The notes under the pieces were generated by a model. The model saw only the letters and a program-made list of their open reading frames with translations, searched no databases and was not told where the DNA came from. This document shows positions 11,037 through 22,666 of a stretch of DNA of 64,000 nt, in pieces. The position numbers were made by a program, and so were the translations under genes. Source of the DNA: Chiridota heheva (taxonomy: Eukaryota; Echinodermata; Holothuroidea; Apodida; Chiridotidae); NCBI GenBank assembly GCA_020152595.1, contig JAIGNY010001587.1, positions 1,746,001-1,810,000 of the forward strand. The letters are read 5' to 3'. Position 1 is the first letter of the stretch; the number at the start of each line of letters is the position of its first letter.

Positions 11037-12445
11037 ATAATAGCTGGCATCCTTTTAGCTTTTCAAATAATTATGCCCTTTCATTATTGACATGTCAGGA
11101 GTGACAATATTTGTTTTTAACAAGTTTAACAAACATTGCATTCACTCTTATTTTATGAAAGACAAGCACAAACTGAGCCATTTCTTGACTTCATGTCAGA
11201 ACTCCTAGCTCTTTTCATGGCTCAAAAAGATTTATAGCGAGACATAAAATCTGACATAATCCTTATTTGATATGATAGAAATAGAAATCACAAATCTTCC
11301 GACCAAGTTTTGTACCTCCCAAAATAATCTATTACAATTTTTGTAATTATTAAAATTTAAAAAAAAATGCTACTTCTATGGGAGCCGCCATTTCTGGTTC
11401 CAATGCGATAGCATCAGAAAACTATGCGGTCATGATGGCGTGTGTGTGTATGTATGTATGTGGGTGTGTGTGTGTGTGACGGCCAGCTCATGAACACGAT
11501 ATCTCAAAAACGGTACAGTAGATTCATGTCATATGTGGCACACAGATAGCACATGGTCCGTAGATGTGCCTTATTGTGTTTGGTGGTGATGTCATGCATA
11601 TTAATGAGTAGGCAGGGATTAATGTAAAAATCTTGAAATGTTCATATTTTAACAACCGCATATCTGTTTTGTTTCATATTTGGTAGTTATGATGTTAGCT
11701 AGTGTGTACATGTCCAGGGTTTAAAAACGTTGAATTTCATTAATATGCATAGTGGGCGGGGCTTAATATGATTTTGCTGAAAAGATTTTGTAAACATGAT
11801 ATCTAAAGAAGGATAAACTGGATTCAAGTCGTGTGGTACACAGATAGCTTATGGTCTGTAGATGTGCCCTATTGTTTTTTGTGGTGATGTCTTGCATATT
11901 AATGAGTAGGCGGAGCTGAATGTAAAAAAATTGAAAAGCTCATATTATAAGAACCACATATATATTTTGTTTCATATTTGGTACAGTTATGATGTTTGCT
12001 AATGTGTACATGTTCATGGTATAAAACAAGTTTGGATTTCATTAGTATGCTTTGTGGGTGAGGAGGCTTAATATGAATTTAGTGAAAAAGGCTTGTAATC
12101 ACGGTATTTAAAGAATGATAGGCTGGTTTCAAGTCATATGTGATACACAGACAGCCCATAGTCTATGGATGTGCCTTATTAGTTTTGGTGGTGATACCAT
12201 GCATATTAATGAGTAGGCGGGGCTTAACCTAGAATTCTTCAAATATGATACATGAGCAACCATATGTCTGTTTTGCATCATACTTGCTATGATAATGTTG
12301 TTAATTATTTGTGCACATGCTAGTGTTGTCTATTTTATTGCTCTGCATCATGCATGTTGGTCGTGGCTTATGAATAAATATCCTGGAACAAATATTCCAT
12401 GATATGCAATGATATGACAGTTAATAAAAACTTGCAAATTAATCA
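11037..12445 (+). repeat. Right inverted arm of foldback B (family C repeat)
   Basis: Contains GCATATTAATGAGTAGG motifs at about 11595, 11895 and 12198, and the alternate motif CATTAATATGCATAGTGGG at about 11738, giving ~150-bp alternation within a 300-bp period. Several copies carry GGGCGGGGC, a consensus Sp/KLF GC box. Family C seems to continue past the arm to about 12500. Confidence 0.8.
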
Positions 12446-13790
12446 GCATATGAAAAAAAGCATTGGAACCACGAAACCTTTTGATTCTGGTTATTTTAAA
12501 GCATGCTGAAAATCCAGTTATCAATTTAAATGGAATGCTTTTGTTTTTCTTTATAATATATCTCAAGTTTTCTAGCTTATGAAAAATCTGTTTCCCTTTT
12601 GTAAGAGTCCATGACATTTTTGTATATACATGAAATTCCCAAAACATGCTATTTAAACTTTGTCACATCATTTTTCAATAAAAACTTTTATTTTGGGAAA
12701 TTGAACAAAATGGCAGCCTCCATGCATCAACTTCAAACATGACAAACTTAGATAAGATAAATGTTGGAATAAGATTTTGACTTGCTGTTTTTATTAGTTG
12801 GTCTACATTTTAATCCTCCCTCTATCCTGTGAAACAAGGATTGTATCAGACTGTCTCCTTTATAAGTAGGCTTGGAGAGTAGAAGCTGCAACGTTCCTAA
12901 CATGGGTTCACATCATGATCATTTTGATGCTTTGCAGTCGAAGATTAAGACTTCATTCAAGTAAAATAAGGCTTTCTGGCCTCTTCATAAACAGGAACAT
13001 ATTTCTTAATTTTACCTCAAAGTGGGACACATGGTGTGTGTCCATTTCATGGATATTCTGTACTTCCTTCCATCCATTGCATTAGGTTACATATATTTTG
13101 AAACATCTTAAATGTTGATGACATCTAGAGGCAACTTGAGCTTACATATCCTGCAACTAACATATTCTGCAATTAACTGTATTTCAAATCATTAGCTGTT
13201 GTTCATTGCATCTCCCTCATTCTTGCATGCACCCATATTATTCATCTGTACCACACCCGCTGTAATCATCAGGAGTGCCAAACAGAGCAGCCATCATTCC
13301 AAAGACCTGTCCTCCCAGACTAACCCGAGCACTGACAATATCCCTGTACCATCCTCCGCTTCTCTCTCCAATCATCAAATAGAACTGCAGAAATCTTATT
13401 CTGAGCTGTGTAGGTAAGTCATACCAGTATCATCCTCACAAGTGCTTACAGGATTAGTTCAGTGGATAAGCAAGTTCATCTTATATGAAAGAAAAGTTTA
13501 GAAGACACACGATAGTGGAGAAAGCATTCAAAAATACTGTTCCATTAAGGAGATGTGAAGAGCTGGCGGCCGAAAAATGAGGACATATTTTTCTGGAGTC
13601 TCATAATAAATTGAATAACTTTATTACACCCATTGGTACAGAATATCATAAACGCTATTAAATCCCGACCCGATTACTCAAAATTGGTATATGTTTTCAA
13701 CATTTACTTGTGAATTTGTTTGCATGGGAGCACATTTCTGTATCCCACAATAGTTAGAAACAGACTGTGTAATGTGACTTCTATTGGTTT
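12446..13790. other. Spacer with one MITE fragment, no gene seen
   Basis: AT-rich sequence without coding signals. The only recognisable piece is a family A fragment at 13440-13575 (GGATTAGTTCAGTGG, then CTTATATGAAAG). Confidence 0.5.
13440..13575 (+). mobile_element. Family A MITE fragment (left end)
   Basis: Matches the left terminus of the fuller copies at 40.2 and 42.6 kb: GGATTAGTTCAGTGG, ATCTTATATGAAAG, then GAAAGCATTCAAAA and a TTAAGGAGAT segment. Confidence 0.65.
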
Positions 13791-13794
13791 TTTG

Positions 13795-13905
13795 TAATAT
13801 TCCCATGAGGTTTTTTTTAAATTCCCATGGTTTTTTGTAATATTCCCATGGTTTTTTGTAATATTCCCATGGTTTTTTGTAATATTCCCATGGTTTTTTG
13901 TAAAA
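13795..13905 (+). repeat. 21-bp minisatellite (about 5 copies)
   Basis: Units of GGTTTTTTGTAATATTCCCA plus T. The AATATTCCCAT part is the reverse complement of the ATGGGAATATT part of the larger array at 14.4 kb, so the two arrays face each other. Confidence 0.85.
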
Positions 13906-13954
13906 TTGTATTTGAAAGAGCCTACTTTAGAGCCAATTTGATATGAAAATCAGG

Positions 13955-14105
13955 TTGATATAATATTCCATTCAGGCGATATGTATTCTTAAATATTTTC
14001 CAATTGCATTCTAAAGTTTTTGTACAGTATGATGAATTCGTGTTTGATGATGTCATAGAGACAATTGCATTGCAAACGTTTATGTATTTCTTTGAACGTT
14101 AATTG
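13955..14105 (+). mobile_element. Family D MITE fragment
   Basis: Diverged match to the family D interior seen at 18.9 and 23.5 kb (AAAATCAGGTTGATAT..., ATGATGTCATAG, TGTATTTCTTTGAA). It lies between the two mirrored minisatellites. Confidence 0.45.
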
Positions 14106-14404
14106 GCTGTTTCTGCATGATTGGAAACAATTTTCCAACAGTTATTGAAGTAGGGTATATTTAGCAATGTATATAAATACCTAACTTTCATCAATTTATT
14201 TTTCTAGCAGGTTTTACTAATAAAAAAAAGGATGATAGATTTTAATGAAATACATCCACTTTGTGGGAGAATGTGTTGCTGTGATGTTATACTGAGCCTT
14301 TTCCTGTTTGTTTATTGACATTTTTTGTGAAGCTTAAAATTTGAATATTTCCTGGTATATCAACATGATTTTTCTACTAAATTGTTTCTAAAAAGATTCT
14401 CTTA

Positions 14405-14975
14405 TGAAAGGTAACAAAAAACATGAGAATATTCCTTTGAAAACATGGGAATATTTCTTTAAGAACATGGAAATATTTCTTTAAAAACATGGGAATATTC
14501 CTTTAAAAACATGGGAATATTCCTTTAAAAACATGAGAATATTCCTTTAAAAACAAGGTAATATATTCTTTTAAAAACAAGGGAATAATTCTTTTAAAAA
14601 CAAGTGAATAATTCTTTAAAACATGGGAATTTTTTTTTTTAAAACATGGGAATATTCTTTTAAAAAGATGGAAATATTCCTTTAAAAACATGAGAATATT
14701 CCTTTAAAAACAAGCATATTCCTTTAGAAACATGGGAATTTTCCTTAAAAAAGATAGGAATATTCTATTGAAAGCATGGGAATATTCCATTAAAAGCATG
14801 GGAATATTCCTTTAAAAGCATGGGAATATTCCTTTAAAAGCATGGGAATATTCCTCTGAAACATGGAAATGTTCCTTTAAAAACATGGGAATGTTCCTTT
14901 AAAAACATGGGAATATTCCTTAAAAAAACATGGGAATATTGCTCTAAAAACATGGGAATATTCCTTTAAAATCTA
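14405..14975 (+). repeat. 22-bp minisatellite built on the palindrome GGAATATTCC
   Basis: About 25 degenerate units of ATGGGAATATTCCTTTAAAA plus AC. The stretch GGAATATTCCTTTAA is the reverse complement of the family D terminus TTAAAGGAATATTCC, so the array may be an amplified MITE end. Minus-strand translation gives a Phe/Lys-rich repeat, which I regard as non-coding. Confidence 0.9.
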
Positions 14976-15139
14976 CATAAAATGGCAAAAACTGATAGCC
15001 TCACTTTACGGTCGCCAGCTCCTTTCAAGTTCTGTCTCATTTGTGTAGCAAAAACTGATATCAGACAAGCTTTGACATCACATCCTCACCAGTCATTTCA
15101 CACAAAATATTTGACAACTTTAAGAAATAATTTCTCTTA

Positions 15140-15325
15140 AAAGGAACAGAGACCTCCGTGGCAGTGCAGTAAAGCTTCAGCTTTTTGGGTTCGATTTCTG
15201 GTGGGTCTACAACCAGTGCTCCACGACTGGTTAATAAATCAGCCGTGGGTGTCTTGACGTAAATACTCCAATGGAGGTCTGTTGGGACATCAACCTTGGT
15301 GAACCAACCAACATTTCTGTCTTGT
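15140..15325 (+). mobile_element. tRNA-derived SINE-like element
   Basis: A GTGGCAGTGCAGTAAAGC segment stands where a Pol III A box would be. It is followed about 35 bases later by GGTTCGATTTC, a one-mismatch B box. A non-tRNA body follows. The A box is degenerate and I could not define the 3' end or flanking duplications. Confidence 0.5.
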
Positions 15326-15467
15326 CTTTTACACCTTGCTCATATAACGTGTATCTTTTATGATAAAGGACAAGCAGAGAAACTTCTTTGAATTCTTTTT
15401 TCTAGTTATTAAGCTCATAGATCTAAGTTCAGGTAGCAACAATTTGAGTTTAATTGGAAGAAAATAA

Positions 15468-15672
15468 GTTGCAGTGAGCCATGGATATAGCACAAGTTAA
15501 ATATGTTGCAGTAAGCCATGGATATAGCACAAGTTAAATATGTTGTAGTAAGCCATGGATATAGCACAAGTTAAATATGTTGTAGTAAGCCATGGATATA
15601 GCACAAGTTAAATATGCTGTAGTAAGCCATGGATATAGCACAAGTTAAATATGTTGCAATAAGTCATGAAAA
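15468..15672 (+). repeat. 37-bp minisatellite (about 5.5 copies)
   Basis: Tandem units containing AGCCATGGATATAGCACAAG and TTAAATATGTTGYAGTA. Copies are nearly identical, which suggests recent expansion. Confidence 0.9.
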
Positions 15673-16716
15673 TAGCAACAAGTTTCCTCGAAATCGGTTC
15701 AAAATGAACCATTTTACAGCATATTGAAAGTTATGCAAAAGTTATTGAAATTGTATGACATCAAAAGAAGAAAACCTACAATTTTCTTAAAGTCATTGTT
15801 TTTCAATCTTCCACCAGCATTATTTGAATGAATGCAGTTGAATTCGACAGAAAATAATTGAATCCCTAGTATACCCCAATCAAAAAAAATTGGCCGCGGA
15901 ATTGTGCAGTAATTTGTGACATAGGCAGATAAACACGTTTCAATTGTTTACAGTATGTAAATCCTTTGTTTTTCAATCCTCTAAAACATATTCTGAAGGA
16001 CAATATCTGATTCCAACCGGATATTTTAAAACTTGATTATACACCTATAGGAAAAGAGGTAATCAGCAAAGATGAAATCAAACTCATAACTGGTTCAAAC
16101 TGGAGAACACATTGTAAAGAATTACATAAGGATATTAAGCTGTGTTCATCTGATGACATCACAAGATTCGCCTGAATTCTAAAATCTTGAAACTTTGATT
16201 GACTGGAAAACTATACAATCCTTTTTCAAAAATTTGAATAGCATTGTACTCATTTAATTTTCTTTCACATATGTAAAAACTGCTACATGTCACTAGACCT
16301 TGAAATGATTTGGGTGTGTTTGCCATTGTAGTTTTAGATCAAATCATACTCCATTCTTGCAAAAACTTTGAAACTTTTTTGATCTGACTGATTTATCTGA
16401 AAGAGGAAACACTACCCACAAAGATATCAATTTCAAGTATCTCACACCATTATTGTACAACTACAGTTCCTGTTTTGTGGTCAAATCAAGAAAAGTTATG
16501 TGGTCAAACAATGTTCACCCTATATGATGAAAGAAAATATGGTGAAGAAAGTACTCGAATAAATCAAGGGTTGAATCAAGTTCATATACAGACTTACATT
16601 TTGTTAAGAGTGTGTGTTTTGCTCTCAATTTTTGCGATTTATAACCACAAGGTGTACAAGGGAGAATCCGGTGACATAGTTGTTATTTGTCATCAGTCAC
16701 GGTCTAAAGAATTTTT
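15673..16716. other. AT-rich spacer, no feature seen
   Basis: I see no repeat family, RNA gene or coding signal. The short open frame near 16475-16729 runs into family C sequence and has no recognisable similarity. Confidence 0.4.
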
Positions 16717-17430
16717 GGTTCCAATGTGATAGCATCAGAAACCTATGTGGTCATGATTGCATATGTATGTATGTGTGTGAATGCATGTCTGGGTGAGGGT
16801 GTGTATGTATTTGTGTGTATGTATTTGTGTGTATGTATGTGATGCTGAGCTCGTAAGCATGATATCTTAAAAACGATACATTGGATTCATATCATTTGTG
16901 GTACACAGCCCATGATCCGTAGATGTGCCCTATAGTTTTTGGTGGTGATGTCATGTATATTATTGAGTAGGCAGGGCTTAATGTAAAAATCTTACAATGC
17001 TCATATTGTAACAATTGCACGACTGATATGTTTTAAATTTAAAATACTTGTATTGTTAGCTAGTGTGTACATGTTCATGGTACAAGAATGTTGAATTTCA
17101 TTCATATGCATAGTGGACAGAACTTAACATGATTTTGTTGAAAAGAGCTTTTAAACACAGTATCTCAAGAACGATACATGGGATGCAGTTCATATGTGGT
17201 ACACAGATAGCCCACGGTTTGCAGATGTGCCCTATTGTTTTTGGTGGCAAGATCATGCATATTAATGAGTAGGCGGTGCTTATTGTAAACTTGAATTGCT
17301 TATATTTTAAAAATCGCATTTGTTTTATTTCATATTTGGTAAAATTGTCATGTTAACTAGTGTGATGATATGCAATGACATGACAGTTAATACAAAACTT
17401 GCAAATCAATCAGCATATGAAAAAAGATAT
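16717..17430 (+). repeat. Dispersed GC-box repeat, family C copy
   Basis: Begins GGTTCCAATGTGATAGCATC, then a TGTATG-rich tract and alternating TATTGAGTAGGC and CATATGCATAGTGG motifs. It ends in ACTTGCAAATCAATCAGC, the same terminal segment as foldback B's right arm. It is degenerate compared with B. Confidence 0.8.
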
Positions 17431-17489
17431 TGGAACCACAAAACCTTTTGGTTCTGGTTTGTCATTGTACTCTTTCATTTTTGTTGTAT

Positions 17490-17915
17490 TTTTATATGAC
17501 AGAGGACTTCAAAAGAAACAAAATGGTAAAGAAAACATTCAAAACTTGTATTCCATTAAGGAGATATTCAAGTTTAAAGGTTGGTGTCATTTGTGTAGAA
17601 ACAACTGAAATCAGACTAGTTGTGATGTCACAGCCTCAGATTCCTCAAAGTCCTTAAGCATTTTAACATATTTTTTTCTGCTGTTTTGTGGCTTAAAAGC
17701 CATTGCATTTGCCAGGAAAGTAGTAAATCTAGTGAGGTTAATTGTAATTGACCCCCTGAAGAAAGTTTGAGAAAAAATAATTCAAAAGAGAAAAAAATTA
17801 AATACATTTTCTTTCAAATACATTACAAATTGTTTAGAATAATAGACTGACTAGACCAGTCATTTCATATAAGATAAACTTGCTTCACCACTAAACTAAT
17901 CCTTTAAGGAGGGCA
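17490..17915 (+). mobile_element. Family A MITE copy
   Basis: Contains GACTTCAAAAGAAACAAAAT, ATTAAGGAGATATTCAAG, CAGACTAGTTGTGATGTCAC and the right end ACTAAACTAATCCTTTAAGG. The left terminus appears replaced by family C sequence. Confidence 0.75.
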
Positions 17916-17984
17916 ATATCTGTGGTTAGTCTCACTTAGAATTGCTCTAATTCATTTCACATTTTCTACCCTTTAGCTTTTTGA

Positions 17985-18345
17985 TGTCATGTGGGACATG
18001 GGGTGGGATGCCATGTGAGACATGGGGTGGGATGCCATGTGAGACATGGGATGCCATGTGGGACATGGGGTGGGATGCCATGTGAGACATGGGGTGGGAT
18101 GCCATGTGAGACATGGGATGCCATGTGGGACATGGGGTGGGATGCCATGTGGGACATGGGGTGGGATGCCATGTGGGATATGGGATGCCATGTGGGACTT
18201 GGGATGCCATGTGGGATGCCATGTGGGACATGGGGTGGGATGCCATGTGGGACATGGGGTGGGGGGACATGTGGGACATGGGGTGGGATGTCATGTGGGA
18301 CATGGGGTGGGGTGCCATGTGGGACTTGGTGTGAGATGCCATTGT
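17985..18345 (+). repeat. 24-bp minisatellite (about 15 copies)
   Basis: Units of GGGATGCCATGTGGGACATG plus GGGT. Because 24 is a multiple of 3, both strands stay open over the array (Cys-His/Gly-rich on plus, Pro-His-Met-rich on minus). These frames are shadows of the repeat, not genes. Confidence 0.95.
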
Positions 18346-18815
18346 TATAATTGGCTGGGTCATATGATATGGGTGTCAATTTGCATGGGCATGTGAACCA
18401 TGATGGTATTACTGTTCTAGTTCTAACTTTTATCAAATCTAAGTTTTTCTTTGTAATGAATTGTTGCAGTACAACTAGGATCTCTGGAGCTTGGGGGAAA
18501 AATTTGTTTGTGGGGGCTGATTTTGCTCCAGGTTTGTGGGACATACCCACCTTTCCTACCCTTCTTTTGTATCCTTGTTGCAACAATATTATTCTAGGAA
18601 GAGAAAGGAAGGAAGGAAAGAAAATGCAAATAAGTGTTCCATATTGCTCATTTTCACATCTTAATTACACAGATTGGCAAAGCAAAGGAAATTGCAATTC
18701 CGTCAAGGTTTGGTGAAAAGGATGAATTATTTATCGGATTCTAAGACTCAAAGTGGAAATATTGGGATTCTGAGAACCCCAAGGTACAGTATGTGGTGTA
18801 ATTTGTAAAGCTCTT

Positions 18816-19085
18816 AAAGGAATATTCCTGTGAATTTCCATTTTCATATATACTAGAGAACTTTGTGCTAGGGGACTATATGCTATGAGACTTTAGGCTA
18901 GAGGACCTTCAAAGAAACATACTGGTGAAAAGAAAAAAAACATGTTGATATCTTATTCCGTTTAGGAGGTAATGCATTTAAGAGATTTCACCAGTGTGTT
19001 GAAAAGTGACCTTGCAGTGTACAGTGTAATGTTATACTTGCATACCAAAGACATTATATGTATTTCTTTGATGAAAATTGCTTAT
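18816..19085 (+). mobile_element. Family D MITE, left part
   Basis: Starts TTAAAGGAATATTCCTGTGA and continues through GATTTCACCAGTGTG and CTTGCAGTGTACAGTG, matching the 23.1 kb copy. Confidence 0.7.
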
Positions 19086-19106
19086 TTCTAAATTATTGGA
19101 CACTTT

Positions 19107-20250
19107 TTTTGGTTCTAATGTGATAGCATCAGGAACCTATGCGGTCATGATGGGGTGTGTATGCATGTGGGTGTGTGTATGTATGTGACAGGCAGCTCAT
19201 AAATGAGATATCTCAAGAACTATAGACTGGATTCATGTCATATGTGGTAAGATAGCCCCATGGTCTGTAGATGTGCCCTATTTTTTTTGATGATGATGTC
19301 ATGCATATAAATGAGTAGGTGGGGCCTAATGTATAAGTCTTGAAATGTTCATTTTAACAACCGTTTGTCTGTTTTGTTTAATATTTGGTGTAATTATGAT
19401 GTTTGCTGGTGTGTACATGTTCATGATGTAAACACGTTGAATTTCATTAATATCCATAGTGGGCGGGGCTTTATATGATTTTGCTGAAAAGACCTTGTAA
19501 CATGGTATCTCAAGAATGGTAATCTGGATTCCTATCACATTTGGTACACAGATAGCTCATGGTCTGTAGGTATGCCCAATTGTTTTTGATGGTGATGTCA
19601 TGCATATTAATGAGTAGGTGGGGCTTGAAATGGGGCTAAATATGATTTTGCTGAAAAGCAAGAACGGTAAATTGGGTTTATGTCATGTGTGGTACACAGA
19701 TATCCCATGGTCTGTAGATGTGCCCTAATGTTTTTGCCGATGATTCATGCATATTAATAAGTGGGCCTGGCTTAAGTGAAAAGTTTGAAAAAGTGATAAA
19801 CGAGCAAGTGCACGTCCATTTTGCATTATGTTGGGCATGATAATGTTGGTTATTATGTACATGATAATATTATCAACAGATGTCATTAATATGCATGATG
19901 GGCATGGCTTAATGTAAAAGTGCTAAAGAATGTAAACACCTGATTGTATCTCATAAACAGTGTATCAGATGTATGCCATACTTACACAGATGGGTCATGG
20001 TCTGTTCTGATGTTGTGGTAATGATGCCATAAATTGTATTAAATGGGGAGGGCTTACTGACAAATTCTAGAAATAGGATAAATGAGCAACTGTTTGTGCA
20101 TCATACTTGCTATGATAATGTTGGTAATAATGGTGCAAATGCTAATGTTGTCAACACATTTATTGATCTGCATGGTGGGTGTGGCTCATAAATAAATATC
20201 CTGGAACTAATATTTTATGATATACAATGACATGACAGTTAATACAAATC
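19107..20250 (+). repeat. Dispersed GC-box repeat, family C copy (long)
   Basis: Starts GGTTCTAATGTGATAGCATC. It shows at least four of the alternating motifs (near 19303, 19443, 19600, 19745), including GTGGGCGGGGC at about 19460. It ends near the GACATGACAGTTAATAC segment shared with the other copies. Confidence 0.8.
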
Positions 20251-20259
20251 AATCAGCTG

Positions 20260-21630
20260 ATTATTAATTATTTTATTCAAACTTGTTGTAAAACAGCCAA
20301 TGTATTTATCATTTCAATAATTTTATTGGTAATCAGAGACCTAATAGAAAAATATTAATCCCAAAGATTTCTGTATCCAATATATGTACCTATGTTGAAG
20401 TAGTTTAAATGAGGTTGTTTTCTTTGAAAAAGATCCCTTTAAATTTTATCATTATGTTGATCATGTCAATACTTTGAATGATGTCCACAGGATGGAGAAT
20501 TTGTATAGACAGTGTATTCACCAGTGTTCACACTAAGGTTCAAAATGTGGGTGGGATTTTTCCCCTTGTGTATTTTTTTTTTTTTTTTTTGGGGGATTAA
20601 TTTTGGAGAAATAACATAATATCAAAAGAGACATAACAAATGCCACCAGAAATTGTCAATCTATCACGGGAAATGGCAAAAAAATTTGGGAATTTGGCTT
20701 TTGATTTGGTATTTTTGTGCGTTTTATTGGAAAAAATTGTTACGGAAATTTCCCCCTTTCATTATTTTTTAGCAGGAATTTCATACTATGTGCGGGAATC
20801 CCGCATTCCTACACCTTATAGTCAACACTGGTATCCACTGTAGACAGGAATGTACCCATCATTTATACGATTGAAGAAAGAAAATCAGGCTGATAGCTTG
20901 TTCCGCTTAGGAGTTATTTCAATTCAAATATTCCACCATTATGTTGAAAAGTGATTGGTGCAGTTTGATGACATACTTGCAGATCAAGACAATTTTTCAT
21001 GTGTTTCTAAAAAAAATTGATTTAGAGGGTAAAGTACGATCAGATGGGCAAAGCATGTTATTGTGCAATGCATGTATAAGCTTAAGCAATTAAGTGATCT
21101 CAGTGATCTAGTGATAACTGGATGATAGCATCAGCTTGGCAATCCAGCGTCCCTGGTGGGTCTCCAAAATTCATAACATCTTCGAACTCAAAATTGTTTC
21201 AATAAAATATGCTGCTTTTCTTTTAAATATAGACTATTACATTTTCATTATTAGATAAGTTAATGATTCAATCTTTTTGTTTATAGATGTACCCCCTCAC
21301 CTACACCCACACATGCAGCCCCTTCCCTGTACCCATACATATAATCCCTCCCCTGCACCCACACACGCAGCTTAAGGTGATATTTTAAAAGTTCAAAATA
21401 CTCTTTGATCCATCTCAATGATTAAAAAAAAAAGGTTTCCAGTAATTTAATCAGAAGCAATGAATTTTTAAAGATATACATACAAAATTGTCTTCGATGT
21501 GATTAAATGAAATAAGATAGTTTTCTATCATATGTATGAAAATTCACGGGAATATTCCTTTCATAAGGACAGTCATCTAATGACAAATAGACAAATGAAT
21601 ATCAATTTTTTTGATCAAAATTTGTAATGA
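20260..21630. other. Spacer with small repeat fragments
   Basis: Contains a family D fragment at 20855-21010 (AAAATCAGGCTGATAG, ACATACTTGCAGATCAA) and a C-rich ACCCACACA stretch near 21300. No gene was recognised. Confidence 0.45.
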
Positions 21631-21631
21631 A

Positions 21632-21829
21632 GGCTGCTTTCTCTTCATTATTCAATTGTGTTGCCTCTAAGTAAAAAGTCATTTTACCCCAAGTGTAAAT
21701 GAAATATTCAAAGACGATTTTAGAAAAAAAGGCTGCCTTCTTTTAATTATGCAATTGTGTTGCCTCTTAAGTGTAAAGTCATTTTACCCCAAGTGTAAAT
21801 GAAATATTCAAAGACGATTTTAGAAGTAT
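21632..21829 (+). repeat. About 100-bp tandem duplication
   Basis: Two adjacent copies share GTGTTGCCTCTAAGT, then CATTTTACCCCAAGTGTAAA and AAGACGATTTTAGAA, with few differences. Confidence 0.85.
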
Positions 21830-22087
21830 TATGCAGCATTGAGATTTCTGTTTTGATTCAATTTGGTTTAGACAATTAATGTTGAACATGAATTTCAAAT
21901 CTGGAAAAATATTGTGTGATAATTTGTTTTTTTGTTATTTCTTTTGGCAGGGGTAAAGTTGGTCAGAAGTGAGAAATTGCAACAGAGGTTCAATGAAATA
22001 TTTGGAGAGAAGAAATACATGAGATACATAGGAAAAGAGTCGCCATGGTAACCATTGGGAATGGACTTGCTGTCCTTTGGTGATCCG

Positions 22088-22210
22088 TTATAGGATTAGT
22101 TCAGAGGTCAGGCATGACTATATCATGTGAAAAATGGCAAGAAGGAAAATGGCAAACAGAACCATGGTAAAAATATTTTAAAGGAGATCTGTCGAAAATT
22201 GAGGGCATCT
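22088..22210 (+). mobile_element. Family A MITE terminal fragment
   Basis: GGATTAGTTCAGAGGTCAGG followed by a degenerate family A left end. Confidence 0.5.
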
Positions 22211-22416
22211 TTGTTTGCGAATTTAAAGGGAATTTGAAATATCACAGGTCTAATTTTCAATATTCAAGTTGAAAAATTACTGCGTATTCATAGGAAATAA
22301 TTGTGAGTAGTTTGAACATTCATATGAAAGGTTTTCCATATGATCATATGCACAAAAAGTGTGTTCAAATATTTTAGAGACAAGAAAAATATGCTCTTTT
22401 TTCGGCCGCCAGTCCC

Positions 22417-22525
22417 TTAACCCTTACTCTACCACACAACGATATTATTCCCATTTTGGGTGCCCCGTCTTTGACTCCGCCTCCCAGGTGCATTTTCAAA
22501 AAAGTGCTGGTAGAGTAAGCGTTAA
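22417..22525. mobile_element. Tiny piggyBac-like MITE, copy 1
   Basis: TTAACCCTTACTCTACCA at one end and TGGTAGAGTAAGCGTTAA at the other are inverted copies. TTAA flanks with CCC...GGG ends are the target site and terminus type of piggyBac transposons. The copy is 109 bp and has no coding capacity. Confidence 0.65.
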
Positions 22526-22666
22526 TCAACCCGCGACAACTGTGCCAACCTGAAAATATATGCAGCATGGTCCCGGTGGCCGGCCCATCAGGTCACTGAA
22601 GCGAACGAGCCCGACTTTGCTGCTCGGAAGATAGAGAACCCTTCAATAATCAGCCTGTGCCTGTGC

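Larger units (their letters stand above)
8298..12445. mobile_element. Foldback structure B (1.4-1.6 kb inverted arms)
   Basis: The left arm runs 8298-9893 and the right arm about 10850-12445; the outer ends pair as TGATTAATTTGCAAG with CTTGCAAATTAATCA. The arms contain three ~300-bp periods of a repeat with CATTAATATGCAT and GC-box motifs, a (CA)n/(TG)n tract, and at their inner ends the 35-bp minisatellite in opposite orientations. The core between them copies 6745-7156. The two arms together could form a hairpin of about 1.5 kb. There is no transposase. The right-arm family also occurs singly at 16.7 and 19.1 kb, so B may be an inverted duplication of a dispersed repeat rather than a transposon in its own right. 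Confidence 0.75.

Noticed and set aside
14405-14975. True heat-shock promoter array
   Set aside because: Sites are spaced 22 bp apart as isolated pairs, not as runs of three or more alternating GAA units, and no gene follows.
16475-16729. 84-codon plus-strand frame
   Set aside because: No similarity recognised and the end runs into a dispersed repeat.
17985-18345. Cys/His-rich and Pro/His/Met-rich open frames on both strands
   Set aside because: They come from a 24-bp repeat whose length is divisible by 3; no start context, domain or flanking exon supports a gene.
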